Shown here piece after piece: positions 22,165 through 33,590 of a DNA stretch of 64,000 bases. The DNA is from Ostrinia nubilalis. Lineage: Eukaryota > Arthropoda > Insecta > Lepidoptera > Crambidae. Position 1 is the stretch's first letter. The number at the start of each line of letters is the position of its first letter. The position numbers and the translations under genes are program-made. The notes below the pieces were generated by a model. The model ran no database searches and was not told the DNA's origin. It saw nothing but the letters and a program-made list of their open reading frames with translations. The stretch is from positions 6,984,001-7,048,000 of the forward strand of contig NC_087119.1 of the NCBI RefSeq assembly GCF_963855985.1, read 5' to 3'.

Positions 22165-23552
22165 TAGTCCAGTCAATAAATGCCTTAACGACGGTGTAGA
22201 GAGAAATCCGTGGAACACAATTTCTGACCTCGGGACTTTATTTAGCCTAGTTAGGTGGTGAACATAGCAAAAGTCCCCGCCCTTAGCCCTTGAGCTGGCG
22301 GGGAGAGGGGGGTTTAAAGGTACCACTTTTCGGTTTTTCGCTTAATCCTCGGAAACTATGCGTCCTAGTGACATGACTACTATGAACCAAAAAAAGTTTA
22401 TTCAATTTGCTACAGATGAGACACTCAAGTTTTTCTATATCTTGTATAGTTTTTGCAGCATCTGCTCTAGAAGGTCTGTAAAATTGGAAATTTTATTGTT
22501 GTCTTACATGTTCCTTTCAGGAGAAAATCGACTAAATCAACATTGAGCAAACACTATAGACATGCGGGAGCATGTTAAGCCTAGTTCCATGGAGGGGACT
22601 GCACCGTGCGTATATTTAGACGAACCAAATAGAGCCACTTTTGACTCCTCATCATTCAAAAACTACTGTGCATTAACACTTCAAATTTGGCTCATGTATT
22701 GAGACTTGCAAGATGTACATCAGCTTCAAATTTCATAAATATACCTCAAACGGTTATTTAGGTATTGACGTTCAAAAATCGATATTTAGAGCACTACTAT
22801 CTATCTATCACATGTGAAATGTTAAAATTTACTGGTTTTTTATTTGTTCCTTTGTATTTACATAACTACCTTTCTGGATGCCAAATTTGAACCTTCGAGG
22901 TCATCTGGAAGTGGTTAGAATTTGGTCTATAGGTCAGACGTGTAGATTTTTGGACGTCAATATCTAAAGAACCGTTTGAGGCAGATTTATGAAATTTGAA
23001 ACTGATGTATATCTTGTAAGTCTCAACACATGAGCCAAATTTTAAGTGTTAATGCACAGTAGTTTTTGAGTGATGAGGACTCAAAAGTGGCTCAAAGTGA
23101 CTCGTCTAAATATACGCACGGTGTAGTCCCCTCGCTGGAACTAGGCTTAACATGCTCCCGCATGTCTAGAATGATTGCTCAATGTTGATTTAGTCGATTG
23201 TCTCCTGATGGGAACATGTGAGACAAAAATAAAATATCCAATATTACAGACCTTCTAGAGCAGATGCCGCGAAAACTATACAATTTATAGAAAAACTTGT
23301 CTATCTCATCTGTAGCAAATTAAATATGCTTTTTTTGGTTCAAAGTAGTCATGTCACTAGGACGCATAGTTTCCGAGGATTAAGCGAAAAACCGAAAAGT
23401 GGCACCTTTAAACCCCCCTCTCCCCGCCGGCTCAAGGGCTAAGGGCGGGGACTTTTGCTATGTTCACCTCCTAACTAGTCTAAATAAAGTCCTGAAGTCA
23501 GAAATTGTGTTAGCTACAGTTTTCCATCTATAATGCTTTATTGACTGGACTA
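22165..23552. mobile_element. 1.39-kb foldback transposon, uninterrupted copy
   Basis: The two arms, about 620 bp each, are inverted copies of each other (TAGTCCAGTCAATAAA at both outer ends). They enclose a spacer of about 160 bp near 22790-22945. It is flanked by AAA on both sides, a 3-bp target duplication. The arms share GGTTTTTCGCTTAATCCTCG, TGACATGACTACTATGAACC and GGGGAGAGGGGGGTTTAAAG. There is no transposase frame, so it is non-autonomous. A second copy (36824-43426) is split by a DIRS element. Confidence 0.85.
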
Positions 23553-23555
23553 AAA

Positions 23556-23969
23556 ATATTGGCAATGAAAAATGTTTGTTAGTCAAGATTTGTGATGAGG
23601 CAGTACCACTCCCCCTTTAAATAAGTTTTGACAACAAACGGTGGCATAGGGATAACGATATCTGCATGCAAATGCGTCCAGCTGGGTAGGATGCGCGCCG
23701 TGATAAAATCTTATCGATGGTTTTAGACGACATACGTATGGGCTTATCACGTAATATCGATAAAATGGAAACATGTTGAATAGGGGTTGAATCGTGCCAA
23801 TTGATTGAGAAGTTTCTTAATTTTTTTCGTGTTGGAAATAAAACTTAGGTTCCAGCTTTCTATTTTTATTAGTGAGATACAAGCCAAGAGCTTCCTCGTT
23901 GTAGATAAAAAAAATTGTGTACAAATATCTAGTTTTCTATTTTAATCAGTAAATTACATTAATTTGGGT
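23556..23969. other. Non-coding, nothing recognised
   Basis: No supported feature between the foldback element and the next Helitron. Confidence 0.4.
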
Positions 23970-24168
23970 ATAGCTTTTGCCTGCGGCTTCACCCGCGTGA
24001 AATCTAGTTTGTCACAGATCTTCATAAATTATAGCCTATATCTTAATTTGGGTTATAAATAATAATACTGTAATGTTTCATCAAAATCGGTTCAGTAGTT
24101 TTTGCGTGAAAGAGTAACAAACATCCAGACATCCACACAAACTTTCGCAATTTTATAATTTAGTAGGA
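23970..24168 (-). mobile_element. Short Helitron-like element (reverse)
   Basis: Reversed, it begins A|TCCTACTAAATTATAAAATT, contains TTTTGATGAAACATTACAGT and ends in a GC-rich patch before a mutated CTAG. Same family as 16624-16769. Confidence 0.6.
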
Positions 24169-24942
24169 TGGATTTGTGATTTTTTTAATTTTTGTGCAAA
24201 TTACATTTTGGCATGTGATTTATTTGGACTAATTAGGTACAAGACTTACAATTGTGGCTGAAAACTGTTAGAAACCTAGTTTTCACATACTTATAGATTA
24301 AAACTGAATATTTAAAATATTGAACGATTTACCTACGTGTTTATTTCTTTGGCTAGAGCATGTTTTTTTTATTGTCAAACACTAAATCAGTACCTACTAC
24401 TATGCAGGGTATGTATTTTATGCAACATTTGTTTTAAACTGAAATTGCATGTCTTACAAGCTATTCATAATATGTTCATAGAAAATATTTTATGTTGCCT
24501 TCCTCTGATATAGAATAAAACTTTCACCCCAACCTTGTATTGGTCGTTGCTCCAAATACTTCTACAATTTAGAGAACGTCCCTTGTGTGAGTGAATCAAG
24601 TAATAGCTTTTCAAAACAGACTAAAATGACGATAATTTTCTACTCAGGATTTTATTTTAACAAATTTTCTCAGCATTAATATATCGATAAAACAATCATA
24701 AAGCGACGAGTGGTCAAGATTTTAAGGTGGCTGACTGTTTAAGTGAATGTAACTCATTTCCAGTGGTGTTTTTCTACTTTAAAGAAGCAGATACCTCATC
24801 AGCAACTCCTAATCTTGCACGAGTCATGGGGTGGTGATCACTGCTTATTATCAATGACCACCAAAGTCACATTTTCCGTCTATTAAAAATAGTTATAGTT
24901 ATTGAAGTGTAAATTCACTTTCTTTCGAATGATAATGATCAG
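24169..24942. other. Non-coding, nothing recognised
   Basis: AT-rich with no supported feature. Confidence 0.4.
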
Positions 24943-25098
24943 CGGGCGTAGTGTGAGTTTACGTTAAACGACTGCGTAAAAAAAGTAACATTAAATGTAT
25001 GACGGATTGTAGGTATAGCGCTCCTAGTGGAAACTTTCATTATTTTTTTTAACGCAGTTGGTATCGAATGTGTTTGATGTAAACTCACACTACGCCCC
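24943..25098. mobile_element. MITE family D, copy with clear TIRs
   Basis: GGGCGTAGTGTGAGTTTACG at the left pairs with GTAAACTCACACTACGCCCC at the right. The core has ACTGCGTAAAAAAAGTAACA, ATTAAATGTATGACGGATTG and CGCTCCTAGTGGAAACTTTC. Confidence 0.75.
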
Positions 25099-25188
25099 TA
25101 AAAGTCACAAATAAAAAATATTGGTGGTCAGTTTTATCATTACTCCAATTTCTTTTTTGTTTCAGCCGTTCAAATAACAGAGGGGCCA

Positions 25189-25560
25189 CTAATTAAAACT
25201 ATAAACTAGTTCCTTGATTGTCCACGGCACCCAGTGTCCATTGTGCGTATGTAAAGTTGCCGAACGGACTACGAATTGTATAAAATGTGGCCGAACACAT
25301 TTCCATTGCCAGGGGAATTTGCACAAGGAGGAAGAAGGAAGATGCGGGGGAAAACCCCTTTCTCGGGGGGAGGGGAGGTCCGTCCGCCCTACATACGCAC
25401 GGCCGCCGAAATTTTTCGGCTGGCCAGTTGAGATTGAGTCGTAAGTCGATAAGGGTAGGGATGACGTCGCCCGCATATCGAGGCCAGCGTCCAGGCTGAG
25501 GGTAGGCTGTTTACAACGCGCCGGGCACGCACGGCGTTCTCTGTTCTAGAGAATCAGGGC
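25189..25560. other. GC-rich island, possible conserved non-coding element
   Basis: It is GC-rich in an AT-rich region and holds overlapping short frames on both strands, none with splice or start support. One plus frame reads cysteines spaced like a zinc knuckle (CPLCVC, then NCIKC). It ends in a CG-rich patch (CGCGCCGGGCACGCACGGCG). It may be a regulatory or decayed TE segment. Confidence 0.3.
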
Positions 25561-26550
25561 TGCTGGCCGGACATTCAGGGCTGTCAATACATTTTGAAAG
25601 TTTAAAATATTTTTTATGACATTTAAGTTTAAAAACTTATTTGAATATTATGCGGCCAGTAATTATTATCGCATTGCGTGTAACCTAATACAATCCTCTA
25701 CTACTCGTAGTTGCTGATTAAATCTATCTTTTTGTCACTTGTTTTAGTTAGTTGCAAGAAATGTCCTTATCACTTTTCGACCGCGATAACGGAGGTAATT
25801 TCAGTCAATTTGTGTGAAATTACATTTTGAAGTTTGAATTTTGTAAAGTACAGAATATTTAACTATTTACGATGATTGATCTCTTCAGATATAACAGTAG
25901 AAAGTTCTCTACAATATATTTAGAGCTTACCTTAAATTTATTGTTTACAGGACTGTCAGATGACCTTCGATAGTTTACTTTGCGACACATTTTAAAAAAT
26001 CCAATAAACCAACTCAAATCTGATTTCAAATTCTAAACTGCACATCATTCCACTATTAATATCTAAAAACAGAAACGCTGGCACGAAAAATAAAAAAAAA
26101 GTAATTTTAAAATATTTAAATAGTATTGAATAGTTCGAATTAACCCTAGCTGGCCGTACGCAGGGTGGCGGGTGGTGGGGTCAGGCGGGGTGGGGGGCGG
26201 GGGCCCTGGACGTTGCCGGTAACACGAGTGCGCCTATGCGAGGCATGTATCTTGGACGGGCAGATATAACAGAGAAGTAGCCCCCAGTACGAAGCTGTAG
26301 GCGTTTGGGAGCGAAAGATGCTCGGCTTTACTTTAAATTAATTTAAAATTTAAAGTAACATGGGACTTTTATTCTTCGTTTTGAAAGAGTTTATATGCAC
26401 ACAATAAATACTCAGTATGGGACGTCCACTCACGTGCTAGAACATACCGTTTTCAAGATACAAGCGAGGAAAGAAAATCAAAATCACTTCAGTCACTCAG
26501 GAGCTAATAATGCCACAGACTGACAAGTCAAATACTTTTAGCGACTGTTT
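25561..26550. other. Non-coding, with a G-rich block at about 26150-26300
   Basis: The block GGGTGGCGGGTGGTGGGGTC and GGCGGGGTGGGGGGCGGG is strikingly G-rich and could form a quadruplex on the plus strand. No gene is supported. Confidence 0.35.
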
Positions 26551-26690
26551 TTGACCGACGCACAAATGTCTTTCGCGCTAGTGTCTTTCGCGCTCATGTC
26601 TTTTCGCGCTAACGTCCATTCGCGCGCGCAAATGGCTTTTTGCGCTAGTGTCTTCGCGCTAATGTCTTTCGCGCAAGTGTACAAGAACCC
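26551..26690. repeat. Tandem repeat, about 16-17 bp units
   Basis: About eight diverged units of TGTCTTTCGCGCTAA run in tandem. Unit length varies by a base or two. The CGCG core recurs every 15-18 bases. Confidence 0.75.
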
Positions 26691-26849
26691 TTTTATAACA
26701 TTCAAAGTTCGCAATCAAAATCACCGTAATGATAGGCAATAGAAATATTGCGATGTCACTAACTCCCACCCCCACAGAGGAACTGGCTATCTTACGAGTA
26801 CCTTCAACTGTCGGAATACAACAATGCAGGTCAACTATGGTTTACTTTT

Positions 26850-27135
26850 TAGAGTTCCGTTGCCCAGACAAGGAACCCTTAGTTTCGTTATGTCTGTCTG
26901 TCCGTCCGAGGGTTTGCTTGAAAACTATTGGTACTAGAGAGCTGTAATTTTGTGGAAGTATGTATATTAATAAAAGGGTAAAATAACATTTTGAAAAAAA
27001 ATTTTTTTTTAGGGCAGCTCCCCTACATGTAAAGTGGGGACGATTTTTTTTTCATCTTCTACTCCATCGTGTGGGGTATCGTTTGATAGGTCTTTTAAAA
27101 TGGCTTAGAAGTTTCTAGACCATATTTCTATTTAG
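26850..27135. repeat. Interspersed repeat shared with 52930-53085
   Basis: TGTCTGTCTGTCCGTCCGAG, ATTGGTACTAGAGAGCTGTA and TTTTGTGGAAGTATGTATAT are matched at 52930-53085. The repeat starts in a TCTG/TCCG microsatellite. The class is unknown to me. No reading frame. Confidence 0.6.
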
Positions 27136-29212
27136 GGATCCGTTTGCAAAATTTTAAAGTTTTAAGTGCCAATTTTTGTTCGAGTAGGGCGTCCCCCCTC
27201 TAAAAACTAAACTGATGGCTTGAAAAATCTGGGAAAATTTATGATAATAGTTCTTTTTATGAACTTTCAAGGAAAACTATAGCGGTTAAGATAGGTCAGT
27301 TAGTTTAAGAGTAATAGTCGTTTTACTCATTATAATAAAATTCCATACCTAACCATCATTGTCAGGCACTACCTAGTACCTATGCACACGGCTACCCAAT
27401 TTTCCATACAATATCATCATAGCAGTAATAATGTAATTAATTATTGACCTAACTTGTTATTTCTTAACAAAATAATAATAAAACAAAGTAGAGTACCAAT
27501 CCCTATGAAAGCTATTTTACATGTGCGAGAACTAAGCCGCCCGCCCTGCGTATTGGTAGGTAGGGCAGTTGGAATAGGTTCGGTGACGGCGAATACATTT
27601 TCGGCCTTGTGTGCTCCGAGAAGGCATTTCGATTTCCACGCCAAATTCGTTCGATTTTTAAAAGAAAAACCAGTCTTTGAATGATGTTGTGTTCTAAAAA
27701 GAAAATTTTTGCTGCCAGTACTAATTTTAAGAATAAGAAAATATTAGTACTTAACACCTTTTTCGAACTGTAATGTGACAGCTAAATAGGCATTATAACA
27801 ACCTAGCAACGACTTATCTCCACTTCTTGAATAAAATAGTCGCTTTGTTACAAATGTACAGTCGAGAGCAAATCAACATACCACAAAATGTCAAAATTTG
27901 TCGGTTTATTTTAAACTTTGTTGTAATGGAATAAAGTTCAAAATTCAGTGGAGAAATTCGCCGCGTTTGTAGACTGTACCATGAATATATTATTATCTAA
28001 CGTACACCCAGATATCGGTAAAAATATAACAAAGTACAAGATTACAAACATTTAGGATTTCATATCACACATTTTAGTACTAAATTTTATAAGAAAAAGT
28101 TTAAACTTACCTTGTTTTAGATATTACCTTCGTACCTTAGAAAACCCAAATACTTTTTCTCGTTGGATTCTTAATTATATTTGTGAAATGTAAGTGTATC
28201 AAATGGATGAATTTTTGCGTACTAAATAATAAGAAGGATTTTTGGCACAAAGCAGAATCAAAATGAACCTTATACGCACGTGAAAAAGGTTCAAAGTCTT
28301 AGAAGAACTGGAATTGACTAAAAGGAACATAGAAAATTGAACCGTATTTCTGTGAGATATGAACTTGTTAAGTATGAAAAGTTAAACAATTTAGTTTGTG
28401 TTATGTAGATATCTGAAATTTTAAAAAAAGGTAGGAATTGTGATAATTTCAAAGAAAATCTTACGTACTTATGTCTTTTTAATACAAATAGATGTAAAGA
28501 TTCATATTTTATAATAATTTTAGAGTGAGAAAGACTTTTAGGTGTAAAATAAATAAATACATACAGTGGACTTTTGATGCTACGAGACTACGACCGCTAC
28601 GAAATTGAATTTGGTTGTAAAATTGTTTTTCAAATTTTATTCAAAATGTAATTCAATATGTATTGTATTAATTTGTGAGTAACGAAAATTTTTTGACACT
28701 TTTCATTAATAAAATATTAGAAACACGTCATGTGTCCCAGTGCAGTGTCATTAAGTATGATATTATCAAATTCTGCACTATTTAAAAACAGTAAATATAA
28801 TTTTAATTCAACTCTATACATACGAAGATAACAAAAGTTTAAAGCCACCCAAAAACAAAGAGCAAATCATACGCAAAGATCCTTACCTTGATTTGTATCG
28901 GACGAAAGAATTGAATGAAATGACGTCACGACAAATGAGTATTACTGACCCGGGCCCCACTAATAAGAGGGTTGGGCATAACTACAACCTTTCCCGGGGA
29001 AAGTTTCCCTTGCGAACTATCTGATACACACCTGACTTTAGGAGTTATTCACCGAGATGATTTGACATTAACGACTGACCCTTTATAAACGTTTCAATTG
29101 AGAACGAAACAAAAGACGCGCGCTTATGAAGGCGATTGTTTTGTGCGATTTCTAAATATGTGAGATTCATTTGTTTTTTGATGGCATCATGATTTGTCAA
29201 TTGTTTAAGCCT
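27136..29212. other. Non-coding, with a possible small MITE at 27857-27980
   Basis: GTACAGTCGAGAGCAAATCA at 27857 and TTTGTAGACTGTACC at 27965 give short inverted ends. A GC-richer block at 27500-27660 has frames on both strands without gene signals. Near 28996 CTTTCCCGGGGAAAG overlaps a GGGGAAAGTTTCCC site resembling a Rel/NF-kB motif. Confidence 0.35.
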
Positions 29213-29384
29213 AGGCGCATACCACCAACTTTTAGTTGGCCGATAGTTGGGTCGGGCTGCTAATCAGTATGGAGATGTATGAAAGAAAATGCGCACATTA
29301 CACCGATTTGGTACCGGCCGATTCTTCATACAAATTAAAATCGGGCCCAACTATCGGCCAACTAAAAGTCGGTGGTCTGCGCCT
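29213..29384. mobile_element. MITE with AGGCGCATACCACCAACTTT ends
   Basis: Inverted ends of about 40 bp: ACCACCAACTTTTAGTTGGC with CGATAGTTGGG at the left, and CCCAACTATCGGCCAACTAA with AAGTCGGTGGT at the right. About 172 bp, non-coding. Confidence 0.75.
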
Positions 29385-31089
29385 GAGCTAAGTAAATACT
29401 TTCTAATCTGTGTTTGTTAACGTGATATGACTATAGTACTTATTTAATTCAAACTTTAATATAATGACATTAAACAGTTTGAAAACAGCAATTTACGCCA
29501 TTTGTCACAAATAAAGATGCCATTGATGCTCATTAACACAGAGTGATATGATAACTCAAAAGTTTCATAATGGCCTGTCAATTTGCACGACTCTACAACG
29601 CGAATGTGAACTCTATCACAAGGGCGTAGAGGCGTAACATTCGCCGAAATGTTACGTTTCGCCATAACTTTTAATGTCGTATCTATAGGGGTCACATCAT
29701 TTTATTATTACCCGTTTGATAAATTTTTTTTTGGCGAACGTTCGTTTGTTACTTTGATATGGAATAACAAAGCGGATTCATTCAAAATGGGTCAGTTTAG
29801 TTTCTAAAACTACTCGTAGTATTTTTTATGATAACAATAGTGTCTTTTTTGTCGTGAAAAAGTTAAGATTTAAAGACACCTAATTACGTGAAATGTAAAA
29901 AGAAATAAGAATAGCACACTGAAATACATTTTATTTTACGCCAACAGTAACAATCTCAGAGCTTTAGATTCCTTTAAATTTTAATACTATCGAGTGTCGG
30001 AAAAATAGTTCGTACTTGTTCCCGGCAAAACAATTACCATCATTAGCAGGGTTGCGTCATCGCAAACAGTCGCGCACGAAACGCAAATCTGTAAATTCAA
30101 TTAAGGGCGCGCATTTTTCGGGTTGGGCAGCCCTTCTGCCGCGGGCGCTCGCCTCCACGCTGGAAAATTTTCTCTCCAAAATTGAAGATATTCGTACCAC
30201 CTCCCTCGACACTTATGGTCTGCGTCCTGTACGAACCTTTTTACATAAAGTCCACACGTAGGGTATCGATCCGCGCCGGACAGGGGTACGCAGATGACGG
30301 GCCCTTTCCCCCCTTTCGCCCCCTTTCATTATATAAGTGCGTAACGCGTGAGGCGGACCTGATTACAGGCCTCTTTTTTAACTGACCTCCTCACAGCGCG
30401 ATTAAACTTAATTTGAGAATGGCGATTAGGTTACACTAGCTTTCGGCGATTAGCGTTGAATTGTCAGGGCTCTATTTTTACCTTTTACTCTGAATAATAT
30501 TAAGGTCTTGGAAAGTTTTTGAAAGCGCAGCCTTAGACCCGTAATTCAAGTTCTTAAGTGAGGCTCTCTTTGTGCGTTTTTAATTACTCAAATACTTTTT
30601 AATCCAAATTCTTGACGTAATCTTTTAAGAATTTAACAATGTTTTTTTTGTTAACAGAAATTCAAATCCAACATGTGACTGTCTGCTTGCAGTAAAATTG
30701 TTTACTAAACAAGGAAGTAATAGGTACTAGAAGAAAATCGACGAATTTTCTTCTCTATTTCCGTATCTTAACAATATACCTTCACTATAATAATCTTAGT
30801 ACCTAAAAGCCCGAATGTCTACTTAGTAACAGGAGCTTTGTTAAAAAAGCTCCTGTCAAATATCTACGAATATAAGCAAACTTTTAAACCAGTTCAGTTT
30901 TTCTATAAGTAGGTCTTAACTCAAAGAAAATGTGTAATATCTAATAGTCCACGCTTGTAGCCTACGGCAATTTTGTCAGACCTCTTAAAAATTGAACGGA
31001 ATAGAGACTTAACTTATTACAATGTCAACATTTCATTTTACTCATCTAGATTTCGGTAACAATTAACCACGGCCATAAAAAGTACTGTT
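29385..31089. other. Non-coding, with a GC-rich block at about 30000-30400
   Basis: The block has GCCCTTCTGCCGCGGGCGCT and GGGCCCTTTCCCCCCTTTCG. Frames of up to 81 codons there are unsupported. A short perfect hairpin, ACAGGAGCTTT with AAAGCTCCTGT, lies near 30830. Confidence 0.35.
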
Positions 31090-31237
31090 ACGCCCGTATT
31101 GACAAACAATACTATGAGGTCTCACAGTACGCGTGGACGCACAGGGTGACACACGAACCAATCACAGAGCTCTATTCAACGCTGTGCTTTCGATTTGCTG
31201 CTTCACTTAGGCAGGTATCCTTTGTGAATACGGGCGT
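31090..31237 (+). mobile_element. 148-bp MITE family A, copy 4
   Basis: Full length, with both ends ACGCCCGTATT and AATACGGGCGT intact. Confidence 0.85.
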
Positions 31238-31729
31238 CAATGTTCATCATCATCAGCAATGTTATATTGTAATATTGTCAAAGGCTATGTGCGCTGACAA
31301 TATCATAGTTATTTCAAGACAAAAATACTCGAGTAAAAGTGTTCTATACTTTTACTTTAAGTGATGTTCACAAGTTCAGTCCGACTCAACCGGGAATCAT
31401 TTCCACTGGCCGGCTCGGAAGGCCCAAAAACTTCGCGAACAGAAGAAAAGGGGTATTTCTGCATTAAGTATTCTAAAAGAGGAGTTGTACAAGAAAAGCA
31501 AAGTCTTGTTTTAAACGGGGATCGAAGCTTATGTAGAACTTTTCCAATGATCGGACAAGGAGGAATTTTTCAATATAGATGTTTGGCGCATCTTCTATCA
31601 TTTATATTTTAGTATTTAGAATAGGAGACGGGTGGAGACGAGTAGGTGTTGTGTTTTGTTTAATATGTTTTTAATGTGTGAAATTAAATTAACTCATTGA
31701 ACCAGGGGTTGTCTATATAGTTACTGTAA
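31238..31729. other. Non-coding, nothing recognised
   Basis: An 83-codon plus frame at 31361 has no support from splice sites or known motifs. Confidence 0.4.
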
Positions 31730-31930
31730 TCTATCCATATAAATAAAAATGAATTGATGTTCGTTAGTCTGATTAAAACTCGCGAACGGCTGGGCCGATT
31801 GAGCTGATTTTGGTTTTAAAATGTTTGTCGTAGTCCAGGGTAGGTCTAAACGGTGAGCAAATACGCGATATTGTTTTTCTGTGACAGACAAAATTCCACG
31901 CGGGCGAAGCCGCGGGCGGAAAGCTACTAG
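31730..31930 (+). mobile_element. Short Helitron-like element
   Basis: It begins A|TCTATCCATATAAATAAAAA and ends GCCGCGGGCGGAAAGCTACTAG|T. It contains CGGCTGGGCCGATTGAGCTG and TTTTTCTGTGACAGACAAAA. The A|TC...CTAG|T ends and the GC hairpin are as in Helitrons. Confidence 0.7.
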
Positions 31931-32159
31931 TGATTAATAAAACAAATGTGTGTGTGACTACAATGTTTAGTTGAAAAATAGCACCATTACACATTAAGTA
32001 GCACGTACTACTTATGAAGCTTCGGTTTTGCTTTGTGTTGACGTCCGTACATAAATTTTAAAAGATGTCAAATGTTATTAGTTTTCGAAAGCTTTTGAGA
32101 CAACTATAAACTAAACCGCGGGCAGTACACTACACATACTCGATTAAACTCAAAATCTA

Positions 32160-32307
32160 TAGCCCGACTTCACAAACATTACTATGAGGTCTCACAGTGC
32201 GCGTGGACGCACAGGGTGACACACGAACCAATCACAGAACTCCATTCAACACTGGGCATTCGATTTGCTGCTTCACTTAAGCAGGCATAATTTGTGAATA
32301 CGAACGT
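32160..32307 (+). mobile_element. 148-bp MITE family A, copy 5
   Basis: Full length but more diverged at both ends (AGCCCGACTTCACAAAC, then TTTGTGAATACGAACGT). Confidence 0.8.
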
Positions 32308-32482
32308 AAGATTAATAGTTTAATCTATTATAAGTTACCTATTTTTTTTAAACCTGGAGGAGACTTAGGACTAGCCAAAATAATAGCTTGAGTTCGTTTT
32401 CACAGCACAGTCTAACTTTTTTCAACATTAAAAAACAAATTACGGCCGAGTTTTTTTAAGTTAATTTTAAGTAAAGAACTAT

Positions 32483-32560
32483 AGCCGGTGATGTTGTATG
32501 GAGCTTGACAAACTTTTAACGTTTGTTAAAGTTAAATTAAGATGGTGCAACCCAGCCAAA
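32483..32560. mobile_element. MITE family C fragment
   Basis: CCGGTGATGTTGTATGGAGC and GATGGTGCAACCCAGCC match one half of the copies at 21608 and 61011. Confidence 0.5.
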
Positions 32561-33244
32561 CTTTGATTCAATAAGTTACTTAGTTTCATCTGACTAATAA
32601 TTATGTACCTAGTTTAGTACCTACTTTGTTAAAAAATCAAAAAAATCAAAATTAAACAGAAACATTATTCTCATCAACTCCATAGTTTTCCTTGTTCTTC
32701 AAACGTCCGACTGGGCGCTATACGTAGTTGATGTACTTATGTATACAGTTTCTATCGACGCTACGCCCTTCGACTCTAATAAAAATAAAATTTGGGTTAA
32801 CTTTTCGATTTAACATACCTATAGCTGTTTTTGTAACTAGGTCAATACAGGTGGGAAACGTTCTGGGACTAAAACTACCCTTACATACACGGTGTAGTTT
32901 TTTTTTATACAGAATGATTTTGTTATTAGTATCCAAATTGTTAGGAGCGACTCATAATCAGTAACTGAATCGATTTACGTAAAGAAAACAAATATTTACC
33001 TTGTATTTTTGGTTGCCCATTTTAATCGACTTTAAAAAACGAGGAGTTTCTAAATTGTTTTGTATGTTTTTTCTTCTTTTTGTATGTTTGTTCATTATTC
33101 AAAAAACTCCGTCGATTTTAATTTTTTAAATCCAATTTCTAACGTAGATGTCCACGAAGTTAAGACTTCTCAAATAAACGTAGTCCCATATAAGTGAGAG
33201 GACTCATTACGTTTGACAGATGGTAAATTTCTATACATAGTAAA
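32561..33244. other. Non-coding, nothing recognised
   Basis: The two opposing frames of 72 to 78 codons near 32720-32960 overlap each other and have no gene signals. Confidence 0.4.
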
Positions 33245-33590
33245 AACTGAGGGCTGAGTGTGAGTTTATATCAAAAGTCCTCACTAGTGAGCGCGTTCAA
33301 AGAATCTATATATATAAAAGAAAGTCGTGTTAGTTACTCCACTTGTAACTCAAGAACGGCTGAACCGATTTAGCTGAAAATTGTCTGGGAGGTAGTTTAG
33401 AGCCAGGAGAAGGACATAGGATACTTTTTATCCCGTTCGAAATTATAAAAAAAAGTCTGCTTATTTATTGCCATTAAGGCGGAACAAAGTTCGCCGGGTC
33501 AGCTAGTTTATGATATTTCTTGAAAGTTTCCGCTAGGGACGCTGTAAAAACCGCCATACGTTTAATAACGTCATTTTTTTAATAACTGTA
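33245..33590. mobile_element. MITE family D copy split by a Helitron
   Basis: The left part (GGGCTGAGTGTGAGTTTATA) and right part (TTTCCGCTAGGGACGCTGTA, ATACGTTTAATAACGTCATT) together match the family D core at 24943. They are separated by the Helitron at 33305-33506. Confidence 0.6.
33305..33506 (+). mobile_element. Short Helitron nested in a MITE
   Basis: A|TCTATATATATAAAAGAAAG at the start and TTCGCCGGGTCAGCTAG|T at the end give textbook Helitron boundaries, with A before and T after. It contains AACGGCTGAACCGATTTAGC. Confidence 0.75.

Noticed and set aside
25214..25444. Cysteine-rich frame (CPLCVC, NCIKC) resembling a zinc finger protein
   Set aside because: The finger spacing is irregular, there are no splice or start signals, and the opposite strand has an equally long frame. 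This looks like GC-rich non-coding DNA.
28990..29015. Overlapping CCCGGG palindrome and GGGGAAAGTTTCCC, a possible Rel/NF-kB site
   Set aside because: A single short motif in 64 kb with no promoter nearby is not significant on its own.
30828..30860. A hairpin followed by A-rich sequence, like a bacterial terminator
   Set aside because: The genome is an animal's and no transcription unit ends here. Treated as a chance short palindrome.
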